A stretch of DNA of 64,000 nt. Source: Clostridia bacterium. Lineage in GTDB: Bacteria; Bacillota; Clostridia; Christensenellales; Aristaeellaceae. The DNA lies in contig JAFRBK010000002.1 in the NCBI GenBank assembly GCA_017404985.1, forward strand, positions 1 through 64,000. The letters are read 5' to 3'. Every line of letters begins with the position of its first letter. Positions within the stretch are counted from its first letter, which is position 1. Positions 33,680-42,761 of the stretch are shown here, piece by piece. The notes under the pieces were generated by a model. That model saw nothing but the letters and a program-made list of their open reading frames with translations, ran no database searches and had not been told where the DNA came from. Position numbers and translations under genes: made by a program.

Positions 33680-34981
33680 TTATTCCTTCAGCAGGAACTG
33701 GTCAAACCCGGTTGTTTCCAGAATCTCCCGGACAGCCTTGCTGACGCCGGCCATTTCAAACTTGTCCTTATCCGCCAGGGACTTGTACATGATCAGCAGC
33801 ACACGCAGACCGGCAGAAGACACATAGGACATCCGGCTGACATCCACATGAATCGACCGGATTCCCTCTCCGGCCTCCTGGAATTGCTTCAGCAGCTCCG
33901 GCGCGGTGATCGTATCCATCCGGCCCTGAATGCTGACTGAAAGCACACCGTCCTTCAATTCGCTTTTTACCTGAAATGGCAGGCTGGGATCCACCGGCCC
34001 GGCAGCGGCACCGGAGAAGCCGGCGTCCTCTTTCTCCTGATAAGCCGGGTCAACGGTAAACTTCCATATGTTGACATGCTTGATGTTTTCCCTGACTTTT
34101 TCAATTTCCTCCGGAGACATGCTGTTAAAAAGATGCAGTTCCAGGTCCTCCCGGTAATAAGGGACCTTTTCCACAAGCAGACCGGCCGCATGATAGGCAG
34201 CCTCCAGCTTTTCATAATCCATGCGTACAGATTCGCCTGTTCCCTTCATCTGGCCGGATAATACTTCGGAAGAGTTGGACCGGAGATCCGTGTCGGACTG
34301 TTCGCTGAAGCCTTTTATCAATCCGGCCATCAGATCCCCGGCTCCGTCTCCGGCAACCGCCTTGAATACGGCAAAATAACGCCTGATCGTCTCGGCGTCC
34401 GTATTCAGCCAGCAGCCTCCCTTTTCGCTCAGGATACGCCGGATATTCCTCCACAGCTGCTGCTTCTCATCCGATGACAGATATGCAAGAAGCCCCTCCG
34501 TTGCAATGCAGACAGGCCCGTCCGCCTTGTCCGCCGCCGCTTTCAGGCTTTCATAGTTGGTTACATCGACAACAGCAAAATCGATCTTCTTTTTCTGCTC
34601 CTCATCCGTCATCGAATCAATGATCGGCGCGAAATCATCGATCACCGCCGGAAGGTCGCATCCGATATAGCGCATGCCCTTTTCCGTAAACTCAAACACT
34701 TTCGGCGTATAGCCGCAGGGCAGGTCCATCAGCGTCTGGTATCCGCTCTCCTCGATCGTCCTGTTCAGCGCAACATACCGAAGCTCCCTGGCAATATCAA
34801 CCGGCCGGTTGATCATGTCCTTCCGGTCGATCCCATGGAAGACCTTTTCCTTTTCAACGCCCATTTTCTCAAGGATGGCAGATGCCTGGTCATAGCCGGC
34901 GTTTGCCAGCATAATCAGGGTCGTGATCGCCGTGTTGGAAGACGGATTGACTTCGAGATTGATTGCTTTTTCGTTCTCCAT
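33680..34981 (-). CDS. Fusion: leucine-carboxyl-methyltransferase-like domain + STAS domain
   Basis: 433 aa. Residues 1 to about 310 resemble the LCMT/PPM1 class I SAM methyltransferases (LRYVALNRTIEESG, motif I MDLPCGYTPKVFEF, post-I IGCDLPAV, ATEGLLAYL, CWLNTDAE). A spacer (GFSGAAAGPVDPSL) leads to a C-terminal STAS domain (about 340-433) of the SpoIIAA/RsbV type. The STAS has IRSIHVDVSRMSYVSSAGLR, with two serines at the usual phosphorylation loop. STAS proteins normally pair with RsbW-like anti-sigma kinases. Joining one to a methyltransferase suggests that partner switching controls methylation of a small acid or protein terminus; this is inference. Confidence 0.82.
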   Translation of the reverse strand: MENEKAINLEVNPSSNTAITTLIMLANAGYDQASAILEKMGVEKEKVFHGIDRKDMINRPVDIARELRYVALNRTIEESGYQTLMDLPCGYTPKVFEFTEKGMRYIGCDLPAVIDDFAPIIDSMTDEEQKKKIDFAVVDVTNYESLKAAADKADGPVCIATEGLLAYLSSDEKQQLWRNIRRILSEKGGCWLNTDAETIRRYFAVFKAVAGDGAGDLMAGLIKGFSEQSDTDLRSNSSEVLSGQMKGTGESVRMDYEKLEAAYHAAGLLVEKVPYYREDLELHLFNSMSPEEIEKVRENIKHVNIWKFTVDPAYQEKEDAGFSGAAAGPVDPSLPFQVKSELKDGVLSVSIQGRMDTITAPELLKQFQEAGEGIRSIHVDVSRMSYVSSAGLRVLLIMYKSLADKDKFEMAGVSKAVREILETTGFDQFLLKE

Positions 34982-35110
34982 ATTTTTCTCCTGCGTTCAT
35001 CGTTTTTTCCCGGATTCCATGTCCTGGTCATCCATCAATCCGGCACGGCACACTGAGCATATCTGCCGCTTCAAAACCGGTAAAGTGTATCTGCTGTTCC
35101 CTCCGAAGCT

Positions 35111-35716
35111 TTATCCTGGGGAGAATACAATGCATAAATCATCCGGAAGCCCGTATGCGGCAAAATAAGCGTTTTCCAAGGGGATCCACAGGTCCTGGAA
35201 CCGCCGCAAAGATGCTTCAGACTCGCGCTCCGCAAGCCGCTTTTCCCGGATCTGCCACGGAGTGTTCAAAAAGATTCTCACATCAGCATGCTCCCGAATC
35301 GCCGGCAGATTGCTGTAACTTCCTTCCAGAATCAGCACGCTGCAATCCGGCAGGCTTTCAGGAGGCATCATGCGGTCCGCTCTGCAATCATAACGCTGAA
35401 ACAACACAGGAAGCCCCTTCTTCCAGGGGACAACGACCTCCCTCACGAGACGGTCCACATCGCAGTTCCCGCCGGGAACAGAAAGCCGTTCCGCTGTTTT
35501 CTGCGCGTGGGGAACAACATACTCATCCGTATGGACGACGGACGCATGGATCTTTTTTGCCACTTCCTCCGCCAGCGTCGTTTTCCCGGAGGCACAAGGC
35601 CCGTCCACCGTTACAAAGGGATGATCAACCGACTTCAGCTTTTCGGAAAGCAAGGCGATGAGCTGTTCCACCGTTTCCTGATGGCTGGTTTCAGTAAATG
35701 CTTTTCGCTCCGTCAT
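35111..35716 (-). CDS. Uridine-kinase-like P-loop protein
   Basis: 201 aa. Walker A GPCASGKTTLAEE (about residues 39-50), an acidic VVHTDEYVVP segment, a lid-like RYDCRADRM, and VLILEGSYSNLP resembling Walker B of the uridine/phosphoribulokinase family. It likely phosphorylates a nucleoside or other small hydroxyl compound; the true substrate is unknown. It stands alone between the methyltransferase-STAS gene and gpx. The interval 34982-35110 holds no recognised feature. Confidence 0.8.
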   Translation of the reverse strand: MTERKAFTETSHQETVEQLIALLSEKLKSVDHPFVTVDGPCASGKTTLAEEVAKKIHASVVHTDEYVVPHAQKTAERLSVPGGNCDVDRLVREVVVPWKKGLPVLFQRYDCRADRMMPPESLPDCSVLILEGSYSNLPAIREHADVRIFLNTPWQIREKRLAERESEASLRRFQDLWIPLENAYFAAYGLPDDLCIVFSPG

Positions 35717-35779
35717 TTGCCGTGATTCCTCCTGCCGGAATTCGTTCTTTACGTTGACATCCCTGTATCCTTATTCGCC

Positions 35780-35816
35780 AAAAACAGGAAAAGCCCTGCC
35801 TCCGGAGAAGCAGGGC
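35780..35816 (-). terminator. Rho-independent terminator of gpx
   Basis: GCCCTGC (35793-35799) pairs with GCAGGGC (35810-35816); on the minus strand TTTTCCTGTTTTTGG follows. Confidence 0.75.
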
Positions 35817-35888
35817 CGATGGAAAGGTCCTACAGATTAAGCCATGTCAGGAAGGTTTCTCCCTTCACAGATTCAGGCGGATATCCGC

Positions 35889-36434
35889 TCACAGCGCTGC
35901 TACGACGGCGGCTTTCACTTCGTCCATATCCGCGGTGGGCTCGAAGCGGGCGATGACCTTGCCTTCCCGGTCGATGAGGAACTTCGTGAAATTCCAGCCG
36001 ATGTAAGTTTTGTCTCCATATTTTTTATTGTTCATGGATGCGAACTTGTTCAGCGCCGCATTCTTCAGCCCCTTGCCAAAGCCCTCAAACGGCTTTTCGG
36101 AAGCAAGGAATGCAAACAGTGGATCCGCCGTTTCGCCGTTCACGTCAATCTTCGCGAACTGTGGGAATTCCGTGCCGAATTTCAGCGTGCAGAACTGATG
36201 AATTTCAGCATCGCTGCCCGGAGCCTGGCCCGCAAACTGATTGCAGGGGAAATCCAGAATCTCAAAGCCGCGGTCCCGCAGCTCCTTATACATCGCCTCG
36301 AGGGGCTCATAATGCGGAGTAAACCCGCAGCCGGTCGCCGTGTTGACGATCAGCAGAACTTTGCCCTGATACGCTGACAGGCTGACTTCCTGCCCCTGCC
36401 TGTCCTTCACCGTGAAATCATAAACTGTTTTCAA
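35889..36434 (-). CDS. Glutathione peroxidase family (cysteine type)
   Basis: 181 aa from a TTG start at 36434 with AAAGGAG eight bases upstream. The peroxidatic cysteine is in LLIVNTATGCGFTPHYEPL (about residue 36), in place of selenocysteine. Other catalytic landmarks are PCNQFAGQAPGSD and GWNFTKFLID. Bacterial members usually use thioredoxin to reduce lipid or organic peroxides. Its own terminator follows. A repeated hairpin separates it from the mannosidase gene upstream on the same strand. Confidence 0.92.
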   Translation of the reverse strand: MKTVYDFTVKDRQGQEVSLSAYQGKVLLIVNTATGCGFTPHYEPLEAMYKELRDRGFEILDFPCNQFAGQAPGSDAEIHQFCTLKFGTEFPQFAKIDVNGETADPLFAFLASEKPFEGFGKGLKNAALNKFASMNNKKYGDKTYIGWNFTKFLIDREGKVIARFEPTADMDEVKAAVVAAL

Positions 36435-36458
36435 ACTTCTTCTCCTTTCGTTTTCTTG

Positions 36459-36490
36459 AAGAGAAAAAGGAACCGTCCCTTTTTCTCTTT
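36459..36490. repeat. Dispersed hairpin element, copy 1
   Basis: AAGAGAAAAAGG, AACCGTCC, then CTTTTTCTCTTTTTT: a stem of roughly ten base pairs with a T-run on the plus strand. Essentially the same sequence occurs at 55781-55813. Placed between the mannosidase stop and gpx start. Confidence 0.7.
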
Positions 36491-36491
36491 T

Positions 36492-39479
36492 TTACAAAGG
36501 CAGTCCAACCGTGACAATTTCAAAGGGCCGCACAGACAGGCTTTCCGTTTCGCCTTCCGTGTCCTCCAGCATGTTCAGCACCCGGACCATACACGGGAAG
36601 GACAGGGACAGGCGGCGCCCGTCCTGCTCGCTGAGGCGGAGAACCAGCATGGACCCGTCTTCCGATATTTTGCAGCTCTGCAGCCAGAGGCCGCTGGACG
36701 TCAGCGTTTGGCGCCAGGCTTCGGGCATGCGAAGGTCTCCCGGCAAAAGCGGAATGTTATAGGCAAACGCCCGGCGGTTGATGCTGGCGTCCACCGCGTC
36801 TCCTTCATGGGGCAGAATCAGGTAGCGCATGTCATGGCGGCCCATATCGCTGACAATGTCGGGGCGGATGGTCGCCCGGAGAAGGCTGAGGCTGACCTCG
36901 TCGCTGTCCAGCCCCACGCCGTATTTTCCATTGTTGATCACCGCGATGCCGGCGCCCGTTTCGCTCATGTCAAACCATTTATGATGACAGGCCTCAAACC
37001 GCGCCTGCTCCCAGGAGGTGTTTTTCGTCAGGGAACGGCGGATAAATCCGGCGCTGGTATCGCAGACCAGTTCACGGGTGAGCAGATTGGGGCTGAAATG
37101 TACCTTGGCCAGCGTATGCTTCTCCTGCCAGTTGACCAGATGCTCCGCTTCGATTCCCGCAGAATCCGCGAACAGCCGCAGAATCATGGTCCAGGTGGAT
37201 TTTTCCGTCGCAAAGTCCACCGTGATTTCCGCGCTGACGTCGTCGGCATAGGTGATCCGGGCCTTCCGCGCCAGCTTCAGCGGGACTTTCACTTCCTGAT
37301 AATTGGGCAGGATATCCCAGGCGTCATAGGTGCCGGGATGGTCCGCCCAAAGGCAGAGTGTATTAAAATTCCGGCCCGGACGAACCCATTCCCGCCCGGA
37401 AGCCCGATCCACCCAGGAGGCAAAGCTGCCGTCCGCGCGAAGCTCCAGCCTGTACAACGGCGTTTCCAGGAGCAGCCCCTCCCCGGTTTCATTGGCCTGC
37501 AGCCAGCCGGGAACGCCCGCGAGCGGAGCAACAGCACCGGAGGAAAGCCCCTCCAGGGCCGGCCGGGCCCAGATGCCTGTGACACCATCCCGGCAGACCG
37601 TCCCCTGTTCATCCGGCAGGAAGGTCAGGTCATTCCTCGTCCAGGGCAGAGAATTAAACCATTTAGGTTCCGGCATATCTGTCCGCAGGCCTTCCAGAAC
37701 AGCATCCAGCTTTCCGGAAACCTCCCGGTAATCCGCCATGGCGTCCTCATAGACCGGATGAATATGGGAACCCGGAAGAATATCATGGAACTGATTCAGC
37801 AAAAGCTTTTTCCAGCAGGTCTGGAGTTCCTCCGCCGGATAAGCCGCCCCGCCGAATGCGGCGGCAAAGGCGCACCGAAGCTCCGCTTCCCGAAGCCTGA
37901 ACTCCAGGGCACGGTTCATCTTTTTCAGATTGGATTTGGTGGTGAAGGTGCCGCGGTGCATCTCCAGATAAAGCTCTCCGTCCCACGTGGCCAGGTTCGG
38001 GTTATCCTTCAGGTTCTTATGCAGGAAGTCCGCGGCGCCGGCCATTTCAGTTTTCGGCATGACGGACAGTTTGCTGAACCGGCGGGCCAGTTCCAGCATT
38101 TCCGCCGTCACGCCGCTGCCGCCGTCGCCGTAGCCGTACATGGACAGGGTCTGGCCGCCGGTTTCCTTATCTTGGTAGGCCTCCCAGTTTTCCTGAATCT
38201 GGCTGGGCATGTTCCAGGTAATAAAGTGCGTCGGCGGAACGCAGGCATACACCGATGTGCCGTCAATTCCTTTCCAGAGAAAATTGTTGTGCGGGAAACG
38301 GTTGGTATCGTTCCAGGTCGACATTTTATTGGAAACAAAATAATCCACGCCGCATTTTTTCAGAATCTGCGGCATGATCCAGCTGTTTCCGAACACATCC
38401 GGCAGCCAGGCATTATCCAGCGTTTTCCCGAAAGCCCGGCGGAAATAATGCTGGCCGTACAGGAACTGGCGGATCAGGCTTTCCGCAGCCGGAACATTGC
38501 AGTCCGGTTCGACATACATGGCCCCGACCGGCTCGAACTGGCCGGCGGCGATTTTTTCCTTCAGCTCGGCAAAAAGCTCCGGGTAATATTGTTCCAGCGT
38601 TTCATAGGTGTAAGCCTGGGTATGGGTGTATCGGAATTCAGGGTACTGATCCATCAGCCGGAGCTGGATCAGAATAGTCCGGGCGTTTTTCTGCACCGCA
38701 TGGATCCGCCGCCAATAGTATGCCAGATCCAGATGGGAATGGCCGACCAGCGCCACGTCGCCGGCGCCCTTGAAATCCGTGTTGTCATAGATCTTCTTCT
38801 GAATATAGGCTGCCGCCTCATCCACGCCGCTCCAGGCTTCAAAATCCACAAAGTTCAGCGCCTGGCTCAGCTCCCGGGAAAGATACGCCCGGTAATCCTC
38901 ATTAAAGTATGCTGAATGGGCGATGTCCATCAGCAGAATATAATCATAGACCAGCGACTGGACATTCTCCCGGATGGTTTCAAAGTACAGGCCGTCAAAA
39001 ACCTGCCGGCAGCCCTTGCGCCCCAGTGCGGCCGGATTCCGTTCATCATCCGGTTTGGAACGGTTATAGCCTTCGATTTCGATCGTCAGTTCAGGGCCGC
39101 TGAGAAAGGGCGTCAGCAGAATCCGGTCCCGGTTCGGGTCCAGCCCGCCTGCGTACTTCCCGTTGACTTTGACGATCATTTCGGAAGCGGTTTTCAGCCC
39201 CAGCCAGACCGGCCGTCCGCGGAACCGTTCCGGAACCGTTGCGGTTCCCCGGATAAACACCGTTCCGTCCGGGGTAAAATAGAGATCGCCTTTTTTCAGG
39301 GCGCGTTCCGGCCCGTCGGGATACTCATATTCATTTTCCGAAATCTGCCGGCCGTCCAGGATGGTCAGGCCGGTAATTTCCTCCCGGTCCTCCACGATGC
39401 CCCGCTGAAGCCAGACAAAACGGAGATCGGTCCATTCTTCCGGACGCATGGATCTGCGAACCACTGCCACATGAGCCAT
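36492..39479 (-). CDS. GH38 alpha-mannosidase
   Basis: 995 aa, no signal peptide, so intracellular. Catalytic domain (about 240-560): zinc ligands in VGHSHLDLAYYWR, the nucleophile aspartate in WLPDVFGNSWIMP, and further GH38 segments (KMSTWNDTNRFPHNNFLW, QFHDILPGSHIHPVYEDA). It is followed by the beta-sandwich domains typical of the roughly 1000-residue bacterial enzymes. It removes alpha-mannose from imported glycan fragments. No mannose transporter gene is adjacent. Confidence 0.93.
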   Translation of the reverse strand: MAHVAVVRRSMRPEEWTDLRFVWLQRGIVEDREEITGLTILDGRQISENEYEYPDGPERALKKGDLYFTPDGTVFIRGTATVPERFRGRPVWLGLKTASEMIVKVNGKYAGGLDPNRDRILLTPFLSGPELTIEIEGYNRSKPDDERNPAALGRKGCRQVFDGLYFETIRENVQSLVYDYILLMDIAHSAYFNEDYRAYLSRELSQALNFVDFEAWSGVDEAAAYIQKKIYDNTDFKGAGDVALVGHSHLDLAYYWRRIHAVQKNARTILIQLRLMDQYPEFRYTHTQAYTYETLEQYYPELFAELKEKIAAGQFEPVGAMYVEPDCNVPAAESLIRQFLYGQHYFRRAFGKTLDNAWLPDVFGNSWIMPQILKKCGVDYFVSNKMSTWNDTNRFPHNNFLWKGIDGTSVYACVPPTHFITWNMPSQIQENWEAYQDKETGGQTLSMYGYGDGGSGVTAEMLELARRFSKLSVMPKTEMAGAADFLHKNLKDNPNLATWDGELYLEMHRGTFTTKSNLKKMNRALEFRLREAELRCAFAAAFGGAAYPAEELQTCWKKLLLNQFHDILPGSHIHPVYEDAMADYREVSGKLDAVLEGLRTDMPEPKWFNSLPWTRNDLTFLPDEQGTVCRDGVTGIWARPALEGLSSGAVAPLAGVPGWLQANETGEGLLLETPLYRLELRADGSFASWVDRASGREWVRPGRNFNTLCLWADHPGTYDAWDILPNYQEVKVPLKLARKARITYADDVSAEITVDFATEKSTWTMILRLFADSAGIEAEHLVNWQEKHTLAKVHFSPNLLTRELVCDTSAGFIRRSLTKNTSWEQARFEACHHKWFDMSETGAGIAVINNGKYGVGLDSDEVSLSLLRATIRPDIVSDMGRHDMRYLILPHEGDAVDASINRRAFAYNIPLLPGDLRMPEAWRQTLTSSGLWLQSCKISEDGSMLVLRLSEQDGRRLSLSFPCMVRVLNMLEDTEGETESLSVRPFEIVTVGLPL

Positions 39480-39497
39480 CCTCTGTCCCCTCCCCCG

Positions 39498-39734
39498 TTA
39501 CACATTATCCTGGAAATACGGTTTTTTCCGAACAATCCGTATTTCAACGTTCTGTCCGAGATCCTGCCGGATTTTTTCGGCAATCCAGTCGGCGCACCGA
39601 TCCAGCACTTCGCATTTGGAGCACTCCCCCCGGAACGCCAGCGTCAGCCGGCTGCCTTCCTCGGAAACACATTCCACCCAGCCGCCGTCAGCCTGAATCC
39701 GGGGCTGGATGACTGTCTCTAAATAGGTATTCAT
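39498..39734 (-). CDS. NifU-like C-terminal-domain protein
   Basis: 78 aa from ATG 39734. IQPRIQADGGWVECV and the CxxC in GECSKCEVLDRC, followed by an amphipathic helix, match stand-alone NifU C-terminal domains that carry nascent Fe-S clusters. The first cysteine pair is conserved (one more cysteine follows). It lies 18 bases ahead of the mannosidase on the same strand; the functional connection is unclear. Confidence 0.75.
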   Translation of the reverse strand: MNTYLETVIQPRIQADGGWVECVSEEGSRLTLAFRGECSKCEVLDRCADWIAEKIRQDLGQNVEIRIVRKKPYFQDNV

Positions 39735-39972
39735 CCTTTCAGGGCTCCCTTCTGATTGATCTGTCATTACTGTAACATGAAATCATGACTGGCACAATCA
39801 AAAGGCATGCTGAAAATAAGAAAAAAGTTCTTTTCATACAGAATCTGGCTATTAATTACTCACTCACACTTCCCACATGAATAATGTGGATCGGACCTTG
39901 AAAACTCTACAGAAACCAAGCAAAAATTGCTGAAAGCATTGAAAAATAAAGGCAAGAGCCCACTAAATATGG

Positions 39973-39978
39973 TATAAT
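39973..39978 (+). promoter_or_regulatory. -10 box ahead of the transposase fragment
   Basis: TATAAT 41 bases ahead of the transposase ATG, with AGGAGG before the start; no strong -35. Confidence 0.5.
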
Positions 39979-40018
39979 GTAAGCACCACCAAACAACATA
40001 CCATAGGAGGCTTTTGCC

Positions 40019-40357
40019 ATGACAAGCATAGCACAGATCAACGAGAATGAACAGAGGGAAATTGAAGGAACTCTGAGGAAATTCTTCATTGACTACAGGG
40101 TCAGGGACCTCCTGAAAGGCTGCCGGGCTGAGAAGCAGAAAGGACATTCTGCATTCCAGATCTTCCGGTATCTGCTGTGCCTTGTCTTCTGTGACCGCAG
40201 TATGTACATGCAGATCATAACAGGGCGATACTCCGAAGCTTTCGGAAAGAATACCGTTTATCGGTTTCTGAATTCAGCCAGAACAAACTGGGAGAGACTT
40301 ACCTGTGCACTGTCAGCGCGAATCATCAACGGATCCATCCATGGCTTCATGACATGA
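40019..40357 (+). pseudogene. IS4-type DDE transposase, 5' part only
   Basis: About 105 codons match the N-terminus of a DDE transposase common in gut Clostridia (FQIFRYLLCLVFCDRSMYMQ, FGKNTVYRFLNSARTNWERL, ARIINGSI). None of the catalytic DDE residues is present. The frame stops at 40355 directly after meeting the intron remnant from the opposite strand. Promoter and ribosome site are kept. The IS sub-family is my recognition and was not searched. Confidence 0.7.
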
Positions 40358-40456
40358 TTTCAGCATTTCCTTATCAATTAGATGACCGATTGATGTAAAG
40401 ATCATCGTTGGGTTCTCGCGAGACATCTGTGATACTCTCGCCAGTTTTGTTGGCAT
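40335..40456 (-). pseudogene. Group II intron maturase/reverse transcriptase (LtrA), first 40 codons
   Basis: From ATG 40456 (GGAGGA upstream): MPTKLARVSQMSRENPTMIF, then TSIGHLIDKEMLKSCHEAMDG. This is the N-terminus of LtrA-type maturases, whose next residues normally lead to the first RT motif. The frame leaves homology at the junction with the transposase fragment. Confidence 0.75.
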
Positions 40457-40988
40457 AGGTTCCTCCATCTCTGTGTATGGTCTATGTTTCCTTGGCTGAT
40501 ATGGCTTTGCATGGCAGGAATCGCAAAAGGTACGATTCCCTCTCGACTTCCCTCTGGCGTTTATATCCGTTTTACGGGAACTTCACGCCTTCATTGGTAC
40601 TATTCGGCCATCCGACTGCCTACAATGCGTTTGTTTCCCTCCTTTCGTTGTGTCCACATACCACGGTTCACACGTTTTCGTGGACATTGTAGGCTCTCCC
40701 CAGTTGACTCGATAGCATTGTTCAGCATGAATAGGTCTCAGACACCGCCGTGGCTTTGTCGGTCTCGCCTCTAACGTCCGTCAAAGTGTTGCCTTCCCCG
40801 CTTCCCACTGGGTCAGCTCACGGCTTTTTCTCAGTTTCGGTGCTCTATACTATCCCTACTGCCTTCCTTCCCACGCTTTACGTCAGTCGTTGCCGCCTGC
40901 CGCATAGGGTTGATAATGATGATCTGGCTGGGATCTTTTCAGACCGGATTTCCACCGGTTAACTATCTTGCCCTTTTGCTGGGCGCAC
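40335..40988 (-). mobile_element. Truncated group II intron, 5' half
   Basis: On the minus strand the element starts with the GTGYG consensus (GTGCGCCCAGC at 40988) after the exon end CAAACTTCCC. It continues through about 520 bases rich in short stems (domains I-III by position). It then reaches the maturase start. The 3' part, including most of the maturase and domains V-VI, is missing, so it cannot splice or move. It ends where the transposase fragment begins. Upstream exon sequence (40989-41064) carries a 13-base direct repeat TTATTGAGATTTT. Confidence 0.75.
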
Positions 40989-41064
40989 GGGAAGTTTGAG
41001 TTATTGAGATTTTTTATCGCCGTCAGATGACACTTATTGAGATTTTGGGCCGAAAAACGTCCAT

Positions 41065-41568
41065 TCACGATGTTTCTCCAAACCCCGTATCGATCATCTT
41101 CTTCATTTCTTTGACAACCTCCCTGATGCTTTTCCTGTCCGTATCAATGACGATATCTCCCGGGCAGGGCGGAAGATGCAGCCAGTAGTAATTCGTTTCG
41201 CCTTTATCGCCGCGCCTGTCGTGCCGGTTTTTCAGCGTTTCCTCCGAGCAGGTGAGCGTAAAGGCAATGGTTTCATAATCTCCGGCTGTAATCCCATTCA
41301 TAATGTTTTCACGGATTTTCGCGTCTGTCAGCACCACCGACGTAAAGAACACATATTCAAAATCCGAATCCAGATAGTTGGACAGAACAAAGGACATGCT
41401 TCTGTCTCCGTTCCGCAGGCGCTTGTCCGCCACGGAAAAGGGATGCACGCACCAGCACCAGTCCCCATCCAGATACGCGCTGTTGTCATAGCTTTCAAAG
41501 AGCCTTGTGCCCACAGCAGTCTTGCCCACGCAGGGAGACCCGCTGATGAGGATCAGTTTCTTTTGCAT
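41065..41568 (-). CDS. Small P-loop NTPase/kinase-like protein
   Basis: 167 aa. Walker A GSPCVGKTAVG (residues 10-20), YLDGDWCWCVHPF in the position of a kinase DxD segment, and a basic lid-like RHDRRGDKGE. It resembles AAA_33/adenylate-kinase-like proteins that phosphorylate antibiotics, nucleosides or shikimate; the substrate is unknown. It is followed on the same strand, 5'-wards, by a GNAT enzyme, so the two may form a small resistance-type or modification pair (inference). Confidence 0.75.
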   Translation of the reverse strand: MQKKLILISGSPCVGKTAVGTRLFESYDNSAYLDGDWCWCVHPFSVADKRLRNGDRSMSFVLSNYLDSDFEYVFFTSVVLTDAKIRENIMNGITAGDYETIAFTLTCSEETLKNRHDRRGDKGETNYYWLHLPPCPGDIVIDTDRKSIREVVKEMKKMIDTGFGETS

Positions 41569-41596
41569 AACGGCTTCCTCCTGAAATGAAACGGAC

Positions 41597-42085
41597 TCAA
41601 TGTTTTACGCAAAACCTGAACAGCGGATCGCCGTTATCCTCCGTGCCGTACTGCACCATGCCGCCCTTTTCCATGGCTCGGGCGGAAGCGATGTTCTCTT
41701 TGGCACAGCCGCCGTGAACGCCGGGAAGCGCATAATCCTCCACGGCAATCCGCAGCAGTTCCCGGACGCACTGCGTTCCATATCCCCGGTTTCTGTATGC
41801 TTCATCCAGCAGAATAAAGATTTCAGGCTCTGCATGATTCCTTGTGCCGTCCAGCCCGCACCAGCCCATGATGGTTCCGGGACGCTCCTTTCCGCATACC
41901 GCCAGGCAAAGATGACAAATACTGCCTTTCGTATTCCTTTCGTAATTTCCGCGCATATAGGCGATCGCTTCCCGTGCCTCTTTGTCAGAAAGCGGATGAT
42001 GATCAGCAGGCCAGGTCCGGGCGACCTCTGCCAGGTCATCCTCCGTGACAAAATGAAGAATCAGGTTTTCCGATTGATAATCCAT
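41597..42085 (-). CDS. GNAT family N-acetyltransferase
   Basis: 162 aa from ATG 42085 (GGGAGGG upstream). The acetyl-CoA pyrophosphate loop RNRGYGTQCV follows the beta-4 strand EIFILLDEA, and a RimJ/RimL-like N-terminus LILHFVTEDDL is seen. The acceptor is unknown. It is located between the P-loop gene and the toxin-antitoxin pair. Confidence 0.88.
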   Translation of the reverse strand: MDYQSENLILHFVTEDDLAEVARTWPADHHPLSDKEAREAIAYMRGNYERNTKGSICHLCLAVCGKERPGTIMGWCGLDGTRNHAEPEIFILLDEAYRNRGYGTQCVRELLRIAVEDYALPGVHGGCAKENIASARAMEKGGMVQYGTEDNGDPLFRFCVKH

Positions 42086-42103
42086 TTGGATCCCTCCCAA
42101 ACG

Positions 42104-42421
42104 TCATAAACCCCGGATAATGCTCAGATAATCCTGTCTCTGGTCAATAACCGCATAAACCGTTACCACGTTCTGATTTTCGTCTGTTTTATAAAAAACC
42201 AGCTCCTTCTCAAGGATAAGCACTTTATATCCCTGCCGCTTCAGCACCGTATACCTTGGATCTGTCCCGATATACGGATTCTCTTCGAGTTTCAGAATGG
42301 ATTTTTCAAGATCGTCCAGTTTATTCAACGCGATTTCATTTCCGAAATTTTCAGCAATATACAGCACGATATTCCTGATCAGCGCATCTGCTGTATCTGT
42401 ACGGTATACTCTATATTTCAC
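42104..42421 (-). CDS. RelE/ParE family toxin
   Basis: 105 aa from a GTG start that overlaps the antitoxin stop (GTGA). The compact fold shows MKYRVYRTDTADALIRNIVL, the basic core KRQGYKVLILEKELVFYK and the C-terminal VTVYAVIDQRQDY with the R/Y pair typical of RelE-type mRNA interferases. It is expected to cleave mRNA at the ribosome and to be neutralised by the upstream gene product. Confidence 0.88.
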   Translation of the reverse strand: MKYRVYRTDTADALIRNIVLYIAENFGNEIALNKLDDLEKSILKLEENPYIGTDPRYTVLKRQGYKVLILEKELVFYKTDENQNVVTVYAVIDQRQDYLSIIRGL

Positions 42422-42702
42422 AGGTTATCCTCCGCCAGCATTTTCCTGAGATCATCGAAGGTTTCCTGTACCGGCGCTACCCTGCCGAATTTAACATCTT
42501 CTTCTGATTCAGCAAGGATTTCAAGCAGTTCAATTCTCGCCCTCATTCTCCGGTATTCTTCATATGCAATAGAGACAGTATCCCCCCGGCCGTTCACGGT
42601 AATCACAACAGCTTCCTTATTTTCCCTGCACTGTCTGGATATTTCATTATAATGGTTTCTGAGATCAGCCGAAGGCCTGATCGATTCCCGAAATGTCATC
42701 AT
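42418..42702 (-). CDS. Phd/YefM family antitoxin
   Basis: 94 aa from ATG 42702 (AAGGGG upstream). The N-terminal DNA-binding part MTFRESIRPSADLRNHYNEI and the EEYRRMRARIELLEIL helix are typical of Phd/YefM. The acidic tail should wrap the toxin. It is first in the operon, with autoregulation likely through a palindrome over its promoter. Confidence 0.88.
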   Translation of the reverse strand: MMTFRESIRPSADLRNHYNEISRQCRENKEAVVITVNGRGDTVSIAYEEYRRMRARIELLEILAESEEDVKFGRVAPVQETFDDLRKMLAEDNL

Positions 42703-42732
42703 ATAAAAGCCCCTTCTCAATGATATATCATA

Positions 42733-42761
42733 ATTATATCATGATATGCCTATGTGTACAA
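42733..42761 (-). promoter_or_regulatory. Promoter and palindromic operator of the toxin-antitoxin operon
   Basis: Minus-strand TTGTAC (42761-42756) and TATAAT (42738-42733), spacer 17. ATATCATGATAT and ATTATGATATATCAT form inverted repeats across the -10 box, as expected for antitoxin autorepression. Confidence 0.75.

Noticed and set aside
36456..38915. An 819-codon plus-strand open frame
   Set aside because: It is antisense to the GH38 mannosidase; composition is biased and no domain is visible.
40477..40962. Several short overlapping frames between the transposase and 41 kb
   Set aside because: They lie within the structured RNA part of a group II intron fragment and show no protein features.
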